From Thermoleophilaceae bacterium (GTDB taxonomy: Bacteria > Actinomycetota > Thermoleophilia > Solirubrobacterales > Thermoleophilaceae): 11,521 nucleotides of DNA. Position numbers and translations under genes: made by a program. Location of the stretch: the NCBI GenBank assembly GCA_013813135.1, contig JACCSF010000302.1, positions 1 through 11,521 of the forward strand, in the 5' to 3' direction. This document shows, in pieces, positions 6,330 through 11,521 of this stretch; within the stretch, counting starts at the first letter, position 1, and each line of letters starts with the position of its first letter. The notes under the pieces were generated by a model. The model did not search any database. It was not told the DNA's origin and saw only the letters and a program-made list of their open reading frames with translations.

Positions 6330-7755
6330 CGCCGTTCGAGCTGGCGGTGGCCTTCGTCCGGGCACGCGCCTCCTTGAGCAGCTCGGCAAGCGCGTCCTCC
6401 AGCATCGTGCCGAAGTCCTCGAGGTCGGCCATCGCGTCGTAGTCGGCGAGCAGCCCGAAGTCGACCTTGCCGTTGTAGCTCATGATCGCGATGGCGAGCG
6501 CGTGGTTCTCCGGCAGGAAGGCGATCGGCACGATCTCCTGCATCTCTCGCCCGAGCAGGTAGAGCGGGAACTGCGGGCCCGGCACGTTCGTGACGATCAG
6601 GTTGAAGAGCCGCGTCGAGAAGTTGAGCCGCGAGGCCTGCGCCAGCAGGGTCGGCGGCGCGAAGTCGGTGAGGCCGGCGATCACCTCGGCGCCGAGCGCC
6701 TGCTTGGACTGCTTCAGGTTGCCCATCGACTCCTGCACCTGCCGCAGGCGCTCGACCGGGTCGTCCACGTAGACGGGTAGCGCTCCGCGCATCGCTGCGA
6801 TCCGGTTGCCCAGCGTGCCGCGCTCGTCCTGGGAGCGGATCGAGACCGGGACGAGCGCGCGCAGCTCGAGGCCTTCGGTGCGCACGCCGCGCGTACGCAG
6901 CCAGCGGCCCAGCGCGCCGGCCACGACGGCGAGCACCGCGTCGTTCACCGTGCCGCCGAGCGCGTCCTTGATCTCCTTGAAGTCGCTCAGGCGGCTCTGC
7001 ACCCAGCGCACGCGCCGGTGCGGGCCGATCGGCACGTTGAGCGGCACGTCGGGCGCCGGGTTCATCCCGGCCCAGACCACCTCGCCGATGCCCTCGGCGG
7101 CCTCGCGCACGTGCTCGATCGAGCGGCTCGGGCTGCTGATCGCCCCGAGCGTGCGGCCCGCGAGCGACAGCGGCGTGCGCACGAGTCCCTTGATTCCCTC
7201 GGCCACCAGCTCGACGTCCGAGGGCTCGGGCTCAGCCGTCCAGCCGTCGTCCTCGGGGGCCTCGGGCGGCACGGGTTGGAGGTCGAACAGCACCGTCGCG
7301 ATGTCCACGCCCGCCACTCCGTCGACGAGCGCGTGGTGGGTCTTCGAGATGACCGCGAACTTGCCGCCCTCGAAGCCCTGGATCAGCCAGACCTCCCAGA
7401 GCGGCTTGGACCGGTCGAGGCGCTGGGAGAAGATGCGGCCGGCGAGCTGGCGCAGCTGGTCGTCCGAGCCGGGGCGCGGCAGCGCGGTGTGGCGCACGTG
7501 GTAGTCGATGTTGAAGCTCGGGTCGTCCACCCAGAACGGCCGGCCCATCTCGAAGCGCGGCACCGCCAGCCTCTGTCGGTAGCGCGGCACCAGCCGCAGC
7601 CGCGACTGGATGTGCGTGCTGAACTCGTCGTGCGACGGGGCCGGCCCCTCGAAGATGACCAGCGCGCCGACGTGCATGTGCGACGACTGCTTCTCCTGAT
7701 GGAGGAAGGAGGCGTCGATGGCGCTCAGCCGATCCTTGTGTCCCTGCTTTGCCAT
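6262..7755 (-). CDS. Wax ester synthase/diacylglycerol acyltransferase (WS/DGAT) family O-acyltransferase
   Basis: 497 residues, typical of bacterial WS/DGAT enzymes. It starts MAKQGHKDRLSAIDASFLHQE, the family's usual N-terminal dimer. Landmarks are RSKPLWEVWLIQG (115-127), the catalytic HHxxxDG motif HHALVDG (140-146) and GGTVNDAVLAVV (267-278) with the conserved Asn-Asp. TLGNRIAAMRG (314-324) and IVTNVPGPQFPLYLLG (387-402) follow. These enzymes esterify acyl-CoA to diacylglycerol or fatty alcohols at the membrane or lipid-droplet surface and make storage triacylglycerol or wax esters. The last 30 or so residues (ARARTKAT onward, with KKK and RR) form a basic, low-complexity tail beyond the acyltransferase fold, partly encoded opposite the rhodanese gene. 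The ATG at 7755 has a leaderless-type promoter and lies 30 bp from the divergent M28 gene. Confidence 0.92.
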   Translation of the reverse strand: MAKQGHKDRLSAIDASFLHQEKQSSHMHVGALVIFEGPAPSHDEFSTHIQSRLRLVPRYRQRLAVPRFEMGRPFWVDDPSFNIDYHVRHTALPRPGSDDQLRQLAGRIFSQRLDRSKPLWEVWLIQGFEGGKFAVISKTHHALVDGVAGVDIATVLFDLQPVPPEAPEDDGWTAEPEPSDVELVAEGIKGLVRTPLSLAGRTLGAISSPSRSIEHVREAAEGIGEVVWAGMNPAPDVPLNVPIGPHRRVRWVQSRLSDFKEIKDALGGTVNDAVLAVVAGALGRWLRTRGVRTEGLELRALVPVSIRSQDERGTLGNRIAAMRGALPVYVDDPVERLRQVQESMGNLKQSKQALGAEVIAGLTDFAPPTLLAQASRLNFSTRLFNLIVTNVPGPQFPLYLLGREMQEIVPIAFLPENHALAIAIMSYNGKVDFGLLADYDAMADLEDFGTMLEDALAELLKEARARTKATASSNGVKKKSQQGARRAPSGQSRQASP

Positions 7756-7778
7756 GTGGGAAATCTACCCGCCACAAT
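7749..7778 (+). promoter_or_regulatory. Candidate leaderless-type promoter of the M28 gene
   Basis: TTGCCA (7749-7754, 5 of 6 to TTGACA), an 18-nt spacer and CACAAT (7773-7778, 4 of 6 to TATAAT), then 7 nt before the GTG at 7786. The -35 covers the ATG codon of the divergent WS/DGAT gene, so the two promoters interleave. The -10 lacks the first T of TANNNT, hence the lower confidence. Confidence 0.35.
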
Positions 7779-7790
7779 CACTCCCGTGAA
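7762..7790 (-). promoter_or_regulatory. Leaderless-type promoter of the WS/DGAT gene
   Basis: On the minus strand TTCACG (7790-7785, 4 of 6 to TTGACA), a 17-nt spacer, TAGATT (7767-7762), then 6 nt (TCCCAC) and the ATG at 7755. There is no Shine-Dalgarno. The -35 hexamer lies on the GTG start of the divergent M28 gene. Confidence 0.5.
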
Positions 7791-8673
7791 GCTCCTGGTG
7801 ACGGTTCTCGCCGTACAGGTGCTTGTCGGTCTGGTCCTGGTGACGCTCGTGGCCACCGACAACCTCCCGTTCGTGGACGACGAAGCCGACGGCGCGGCGG
7901 CCCGCATCGCCCGTCCGACGGCCGACCGCTTCGACTCGGCGGCCGCCTGGGGGCTGCTGCGCGACCAGGTCGAGCTGGGGCCGCGCCCCGCCGGCTCGCA
8001 GGCCTCGCGGCGGCTCGCGAGGCGGCTGCGCAGCCTGCTGCCGAACGGTCGCTTCGAGGCGGTCCCGAACGGACTGCGCAACGTTGTCGGCACGCTGCGC
8101 GGGCGCGAGCCCGGCTACATCGTGGTCGGCGCGCACTACGACACGAAGGACATCCCGGGCTTCCTGGGGGCCAACGACGGCGCCTCCGGCACCGCCGTCG
8201 TGGTCCAGCTGGCCCGCACGATGGAGCGCCCGCGCCGCACGATCAAGTTCATCCTGTTCGACGGGGAGGAGAGCCCGGCGGGCACGCCGTCGCAGCTGTT
8301 CGAGCAGGAGGGCCTGCGCGGCGCCAAGGTCGCCGCGTCGAGGTACCGCGACGCCGACGCCATGGTCCTGCTCGACTTTGTCGGCGACCGGCGGTTGAGC
8401 CTCCCGCGCGAGGGATCCTCGGACGCCGCCCTCTGGCGCCGGCTGCGCGCCGCCGCGCGGGCGGTGGGGGTGGCTCGCCACTTCCCGCCCTCCACGCGCG
8501 GCACGATCCTCGACGACCACCTGCCGTTCCTGCGCGCGGGCGTGCCGTCGATCGACCTGATCGACTTCGACTTCCCCTGCTGGCACCTGCGCTGCGACGA
8601 CCTGTCGAACGTCTCGGAGCGCAGCCTCGATGCCACCGGGGAGGCCGTATACCGGTTCCTCGCTAGCCTCTGA
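7786..8673 (+). CDS. Membrane-anchored M28 family metallohydrolase, glutaminyl-peptide cyclotransferase-like
   Basis: 295 residues from a GTG at 7786; upstream in-frame sequence is antisense to the WS/DGAT gene. Residues 1-22 form a hydrophobic signal or membrane anchor, so the catalytic domain is extracytoplasmic. Zinc-site motifs are VGAHYDT (114-120, His117), GANDGASG (128-135, Asp131), LFDGEE (157-162, Glu161 base and Glu162 ligand), LLDFVGD (195-201, Asp197), ILDDHLPFLRAGVP (241-254) and PCWHLRCDD (264-272, Trp266-His267). The DDHxPFLRxGVP and xWHxxxDD signatures match glutaminyl cyclases better than generic M28 aminopeptidases. The enzyme may convert N-terminal Gln to pyroglutamate on exported proteins. 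An aminopeptidase is the alternative. ispH starts 4 nt after the stop, suggesting co-transcription. Confidence 0.85.
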   Translation: MKLLVTVLAVQVLVGLVLVTLVATDNLPFVDDEADGAAARIARPTADRFDSAAAWGLLRDQVELGPRPAGSQASRRLARRLRSLLPNGRFEAVPNGLRNVVGTLRGREPGYIVVGAHYDTKDIPGFLGANDGASGTAVVVQLARTMERPRRTIKFILFDGEESPAGTPSQLFEQEGLRGAKVAASRYRDADAMVLLDFVGDRRLSLPREGSSDAALWRRLRAAARAVGVARHFPPSTRGTILDDHLPFLRAGVPSIDLIDFDFPCWHLRCDDLSNVSERSLDATGEAVYRFLASL

Positions 8674-8677
8674 AGCG

Positions 8678-9634
8678 ATGGCCGCCGCCCCCGAGAAGCT
8701 GTTGCTGGCTGCCCCGCGCGGGTACTGCGCCGGGGTCGACCGCGCCGTCCAGACGGTGGAACGCGCGCTCGAGCTGTACGGGCCGCCCGTCTACGTCCGC
8801 AAGGAGATCGTCCACAACAAGCATGTGGTCGAGCAGCTGCGCGAGCGCGGCGCGATCTTCGTGGAGCAGGAGACCGAGGTGCCCGCCGGCGAGACCGTGA
8901 TCTTCTCCGCGCACGGCGTGGCTCCGAGCGTGCACGCGAACGCCGAGTCGCGCAGCCTCAAGACGATCGACGCCACCTGCCCGCTAGTGACCAAGGTCCA
9001 CGTCGAGGCGAAGAAGTTCGCCGCCGAGGGCTACACGATCGTGCTGATCGGCCACGAGGGTCACGAGGAGGTCGAGGGCACGATGGGCGAGGCGCCGGAC
9101 AGCTTCGTGCTCGTGGAGACCGAGGAGGACGTCGACAGCCTCGAGCTGCCCGACCCCGACCGGGTGGCGTACCTCACGCAGACCACGCTGTCGGTGGATG
9201 AGACCGACCGCCTCATCCGGAGGCTGCGCGAGCGCTTCCCCAACATCACCGGTCCCAAGTCCGACGACATCTGCTACGCCACCACGAACCGCCAGATGGC
9301 CGTCCGTCAGATGGCGCGCGAGTGCGACCTGGTGCTGGTGATCGGATCGAGTAACTCATCCAACTCGAACCGTCTCGTGGAGGTGGCGCGCGACCACGGC
9401 GCCGAATCGCACCTGATCGACAACGAGGGGCAGGTGCGCGAGGAGTGGCTCGAGGGCAAGCGCGTGGTCGGCATCAGCTCGGGAGCGAGCGCGCCCGAGG
9501 AGCTCGTTCAGCGGCTCGTCGACTTCTTCCGCGCCCGCGGAACAGAGGACGTCTCCGAGTTCCAGGTCGTCCAGGAGGACGTGCGCTTCATGCTCCCGCG
9601 GGAGATCCGCCGGGAGCTGGCGGCGCGGGCGTGA
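8678..9634 (+). CDS. ispH: 4-hydroxy-3-methylbut-2-enyl diphosphate reductase
   Basis: 318 residues from the ATG at 8678; an in-frame start at 8630 would extend the protein back into the M28 gene and adds no family sequence. IspH performs the last step of the MEP pathway, reducing HMBPP to IPP and DMAPP with a [4Fe-4S] cluster in the cytoplasm. The three cluster cysteines are Cys17 (APRGYCAGVDRA), Cys101 (DATCPLVTKVH) and Cys199 (DDICYATTNRQ). Substrate-site residues are His46 (EIVHNKHVV), His79 (FSAHGVAP), His129 and Glu131 (IGHEGHEEVEGTMG). TQTTLSVDET (167-176) and GSSNSSNSNRL (223-233) are also conserved. TAGCCT at 8664-8669 is 8 nt upstream and could be a -10 box, but no -35 is visible; read-through from the M28 gene is likelier. 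The 3' end overlaps the convergent redoxin gene by 47 bp. Confidence 0.97.
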   Translation: MAAAPEKLLLAAPRGYCAGVDRAVQTVERALELYGPPVYVRKEIVHNKHVVEQLRERGAIFVEQETEVPAGETVIFSAHGVAPSVHANAESRSLKTIDATCPLVTKVHVEAKKFAAEGYTIVLIGHEGHEEVEGTMGEAPDSFVLVETEEDVDSLELPDPDRVAYLTQTTLSVDETDRLIRRLRERFPNITGPKSDDICYATTNRQMAVRQMARECDLVLVIGSSNSSNSNRLVEVARDHGAESHLIDNEGQVREEWLEGKRVVGISSGASAPEELVQRLVDFFRARGTEDVSEFQVVQEDVRFMLPREIRRELAARA

Positions 9635-10469
9635 ACTGCACCCCGTGCAACCGCAGGCCCGGCGATTCCGCATCCACCGTGCCCGCGGACCTACCCTCCC
9701 TGCGCAGCGGGCCGAGCCCGCTGCTTCGGGCCTCACCCTCCCTGCGCAGCGGGCCGAGCCCGCTGCTTCGGGCCTCGTAGAGCCCCGGCTCCAGTCCGCC
9801 GCCGGATAGCACGGCGAACGCGCCGCCGCCGCTGAAGCTGAAGCGCGCCGCCGCGCCCGCGTCCGCGGCTTCGATCCAGTCCTCTCCGTCCGCCCAGTCG
9901 CGCACCAGCTCGAGCCGGTCGCGGTCCCCAGGGAGGGCGATGTCCGCCGTCTGCGGCTCGAGCAGCACGCCGGGGGCGTCCTCCGGCCGCACCGGGGCGA
10001 GCGGCTCGATCGCCTCGCCGAGGCACTCCTGGATCGCCAGCTCCGTCTCGAGGTACTCGCCCTCGCCGTAGTGGATGAAGGCGAGCTTGCCGGTGCGGTC
10101 GAACAGATAGCGCCCGGGCCAGCCCATGTTGCCGTAGAGCCGCCACACTTCGAGGGCGGGGTCGAGCAGGACCGGGTAGCCCACCTGGAGGCGCTCGACG
10201 GCGCGGGCGACGGTGTCGCGGTCGCGGCCGAAGGAGTAGCCGGGCGAGTGGATCGCGACGACCCGCAGGCCGGCGTCGGCGTAGCGCTCGTGCCATGCCT
10301 TGAGGTAGGGCATGGTGCGCAGCGAGTTCACGCGGGCGAAGTCCCAGAATTCGACCAGCACGGCCCCCCGTCCCATCAGCGTGTTCATCCGCAGGAAGGC
10401 GACGTTGAGCCACTCCATCCCCTGCGGGAATTCGGGCGCGTAGATCTCTGCTTCTGCGGAGGGTCTCAC
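9588..10469 (-). CDS. Redoxin/TlpA-DipZ-like thioredoxin-fold protein lacking the CxxC
   Basis: 293 residues if started at the GTG at 10469, chosen because RPSAEAEIYAPEFPQGMEWL looks like the natural beginning; an ATG at 10511 (with TATAAC upstream) and a start at 10604 are in frame alternatives. Residues about 35-150 are a thioredoxin fold of the DipZ/NHLRC2 type: AVLVEFWDFARVNSLRT (36-52) then MPYLKAWHERYADAGLRVVA (53-72), and GNMGWPGRYLFDRTGKL further on. In redox-active relatives the loop reads about WTYTCINCIRTLPYL; here the two cysteines are Arg46 and Ser49, so disulfide chemistry at this site is lost. The rest is a beta-rich C-terminal domain of unknown role. There is no signal peptide. 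A duplicated 14-residue segment (EARSSGLGPLRREG twice) near the C-terminus is encoded by the 42-bp palindromic repeat. The end overlaps ispH tail-to-tail. Confidence 0.75.
   Translation of the reverse strand: MRPSAEAEIYAPEFPQGMEWLNVAFLRMNTLMGRGAVLVEFWDFARVNSLRTMPYLKAWHERYADAGLRVVAIHSPGYSFGRDRDTVARAVERLQVGYPVLLDPALEVWRLYGNMGWPGRYLFDRTGKLAFIHYGEGEYLETELAIQECLGEAIEPLAPVRPEDAPGVLLEPQTADIALPGDRDRLELVRDWADGEDWIEAADAGAAARFSFSGGGAFAVLSGGGLEPGLYEARSSGLGPLRREGEARSSGLGPLRREGRSAGTVDAESPGLRLHGVQFTPAPPAPGGSPAGA
9693..9776. repeat. Perfect 42-bp tandem duplication, each copy with a 9-bp hairpin
   Basis: Copies 9693-9734 and 9735-9776 are identical. Each contains GCAGCGGGC, a CGA loop and GCCCGCTGC (stems 9704-9712/9716-9724 and 9746-9754/9758-9766). 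CCC (9698-9700) can pair with GGG (9728-9730) across a 3x3 internal loop. The unit is 14 codons, so the minus-strand redoxin frame stays open. It resembles REP-type palindromic elements, yet sits inside a coding region, about 60-140 bp after the ispH stop. It may also form the 3' hairpin of the ispH transcript. Confidence 0.9.
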
Positions 10470-10619
10470 TGCCCGGCGTATCCTGCCTGACCCGCCCGCG
10501 GGGTTCCGCATCGAAATGGGGCTGGCCGTGTTATAGGCTGGGCGCCCGCCCGCGCCCGCTCGTGTGCCGAGTGTCTGTGGGCGGCTCGACGTACGGTTCC
10601 CCACATTCCAGGAGGAGGA
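10470..10619. promoter_or_regulatory. Divergent intergenic region between redoxin and secreted protein
   Basis: This is 150 bp with a pyrimidine-rich middle. On the minus strand TATAAC (10535-10530) is a good -10 match and would give a roughly 12-nt leader to the alternative ATG at 10511, or a roughly 54-nt leader to the GTG at 10469. On the plus strand TACGGT (10592-10597) fits TANNNT with a roughly 16-nt leader carrying the Shine-Dalgarno. No convincing -35 box is visible for either. If the redoxin starts at 10511, this region is 108 bp. Confidence 0.3.
10610..10615 (+). promoter_or_regulatory. Strong Shine-Dalgarno AGGAGG
   Basis: AGGAGG lies 4 nt before the ATG at 10620, in a run AGGAGGAGGA that offers two overlapping registers. 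It fixes the start codon. No other gene in the window has a comparable site. Confidence 0.8.
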
Positions 10620-11468
10620 ATGCGAAAGCTTTTGATCCCCGCGCTGGTCGTGCTAGCGGCCCTCGCGGTGGCGGGCATCGCCTATGCCGCCAACGTCTAC
10701 ACCGTTGACGGCAGCACGAAGCCCGGTGGTAAGGGTAGTCCGGCGAAGCCGCTTCCGGTATCGCTCAACTTCGACTACACCGTCGCCGACGAGGATGCCA
10801 CGAACCGCGGCATCCCGGTCAAGAAGTACTTCATCGGCGCCGAGGGTCTTGTGACCTATCCCGAGGCGTTCCCGAGCTGTTCCGGCGGCGCGAGCGGGGC
10901 CAACAACCCCGATCCGGCCGCTGCGGCGAAGGCCTGCAAGAAGGCACGCGTCGGCGGGGGTATCATCAAGGCACTCGTGGGTGCGAGGAACACGCCGACG
11001 GCAAGCGCCAACTGCGTGCTCAACCTCAACCTCTACAACCTGAAGCCCGGCAACTACGGTGACTTCGGCAAGGTCGGCAAGAACGGCGGCCTGGCAATCC
11101 GGATCGACGGCGATCCGCCGCCCCCGCCCAGCATCGACGACCAGTACAAGGGTCAGTGCCTGGCCGCGCAGCACGCGTCCATCCTGGCCACGTACGCGAC
11201 GGTCAAGATCAAGGGCGTGACGTCGGACGAGCTGCGCTTCACGGTGCCGCCCGAGCTCCTGCATCCCGCGCAGGGCCTCGACGTGACCGTGCGTCAGGTC
11301 GGCTCGGCGATCGTAAAGAAGACGGCCGTCAAGATGATCAAGGGCGTCAAGCGCAAGGTCGGCTTCTACTCGTCGATCGGCTGCAAGGGCGGCAAGCGCT
11401 CGATCCAGGTGACATTCGTCTCGGAGACGGGGCAGAAGTCGCCGAAGACCAAGGACGGGAAGTGCTGA
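10620..11468 (+). CDS. Secreted six-cysteine protein of unknown function
   Basis: 282 residues. The signal peptide is clear: MRK, then a hydrophobic core to about residue 20, with likely cleavage after AYA (23). I do not recognise a catalytic motif. The mature part begins with a Gly/Lys/Pro-rich linker (about 31-46), then alternating beta-strand patterns such as PVSLNFDYTV (46-55) and ELRFTVPPELLHPAQGLDV (204-222). A DGDPPPPPSIDD proline run lies at 163-174. Cysteines at 87, 106, 132, 180, 255 and 282 (the last residue) are even in number and compatible with three disulfides. Lysine is frequent (KKYF, KACKKAR, VKMIKGVKRKVG), so the mature protein is basic, unlike the Arg-rich neighbours. It may be a surface or extracellular structural or binding protein. 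The strong Shine-Dalgarno suggests high expression. It is possibly a lineage-restricted family in Solirubrobacterales-like actinobacteria, which I infer only from general memory. Confidence 0.8.
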   Translation: MRKLLIPALVVLAALAVAGIAYAANVYTVDGSTKPGGKGSPAKPLPVSLNFDYTVADEDATNRGIPVKKYFIGAEGLVTYPEAFPSCSGGASGANNPDPAAAAKACKKARVGGGIIKALVGARNTPTASANCVLNLNLYNLKPGNYGDFGKVGKNGGLAIRIDGDPPPPPSIDDQYKGQCLAAQHASILATYATVKIKGVTSDELRFTVPPELLHPAQGLDVTVRQVGSAIVKKTAVKMIKGVKRKVGFYSSIGCKGGKRSIQVTFVSETGQKSPKTKDGKC

Positions 11469-11469
11469 C

Positions 11470-11484
11470 AGCGGCCTAGCCGCT
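11470..11484. terminator. Short hairpin after the secreted-protein gene, weak terminator candidate
   Basis: AGCGGC, loop CTA, GCCGCT: a perfect 6-bp stem starting 2 nt after the stop codon. There is no U-tract. It lies between two apparently convergent 3' ends. Confidence 0.3.
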
Positions 11485-11521
11485 CAGTTCGGCAGGTATT
11501 TCGACGGGGCGGCCTTGCGGC
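11484..11521 (-). CDS. Possible C-terminus of a minus-strand gene, cut by the window edge
   Basis: Read on the minus strand the last bases give RKAAPSKYLPN followed by TGA at 11486-11484. The composition looks like a natural protein end and the orientation would make it convergent with the secreted protein. Only 11 residues are visible, so no family can be named and chance is not excluded. Confidence 0.3.
   Translation of the reverse strand, partial: RKAAPSKYLPN

Noticed and set aside
7018..7785. N-terminal extension of the M28 protein to an upstream in-frame start
   Set aside because: The extension is antisense to WS/DGAT coding sequence, while GTG at 7786 directly precedes the hydrophobic anchor and has a promoter-like region in front.
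9693..9776. CRISPR-like or minisatellite interpretation of the 42-bp repeats
   Set aside because: There are only two copies, directly abutting with no spacers, so it is not a CRISPR array; no further degenerate copies are visible on either side.
1..11521. Defence system, prophage, integrated element or biosynthetic gene cluster
   Set aside because: No transposase, integrase, nuclease, toxin-antitoxin or synthase gene is visible, no terminal repeats or tRNA genes were seen, and base composition looks even across the window. The genes are mostly metabolic and housekeeping types.

Overview
High-GC window (roughly 70% G+C by eye) of ordinary bacterial chromosome with densely packed genes. The gene content (WS/DGAT acyltransferase, GlxA-type regulator, MEP-pathway IspH, many GTG starts) and several start codons with a TANNNT -10 box 6-7 nt upstream and no Shine-Dalgarno suggest an actinobacterium. 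The flavour of the proteins (degenerate DipZ-like redoxin, secreted six-cysteine protein) makes me think of Thermoleophilia/Solirubrobacterales, but that is an inference from memory. I see no mobile element, CRISPR, RNA gene or phage gene.

Layout. 1-522 (+): 3' part of a lipoate/octanoate-protein ligase family gene, cut by the window edge. A perfect 12-bp inverted repeat (521-571) separates it from a convergent minus-strand block: an alpha/beta hydrolase (611-1501), two tandem S51 peptidase paralogues (1512-2300, 2303-3037), a secreted CocE/NonD-type hydrolase (3122-4885) and a GlxA-like DJ-1/AraC regulator (4925-5881). A 70-bp divergent region separates the regulator from a rhodanese (5952-6329, +). 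The rhodanese runs tail-to-tail into a WS/DGAT acyltransferase (6262-7755, -) with a 68-bp coding overlap. Only 30 bp separate the WS/DGAT start from a divergent membrane-anchored M28/glutaminyl-cyclase-like enzyme (7786-8673, +), followed 4 nt later by ispH (8678-9634, +). IspH overlaps, tail-to-tail by 47 bp, a redoxin-fold protein without its CxxC cysteines (9588-10469, -), whose 3' coding end carries a 42-bp tandem palindromic repeat. A secreted six-cysteine protein of unknown function (10620-11468, +) has the only strong Shine-Dalgarno in the window. The last 38 bases look like the C-terminus of another minus-strand gene.

How the genes work together. No dedicated multi-gene pathway is evident. 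The S51 pair is a tandem duplication probably sharing a promoter, GlxA/rhodanese is a plausible regulator-target pair, and M28/ispH are probably co-transcribed. I do not see a convincing new multi-gene system. The most notable signals are the set of leaderless-type promoters (including two overlapping face-to-face ones in 30 bp), the in-frame duplicated palindromic element, and the redoxin with an erased active site.
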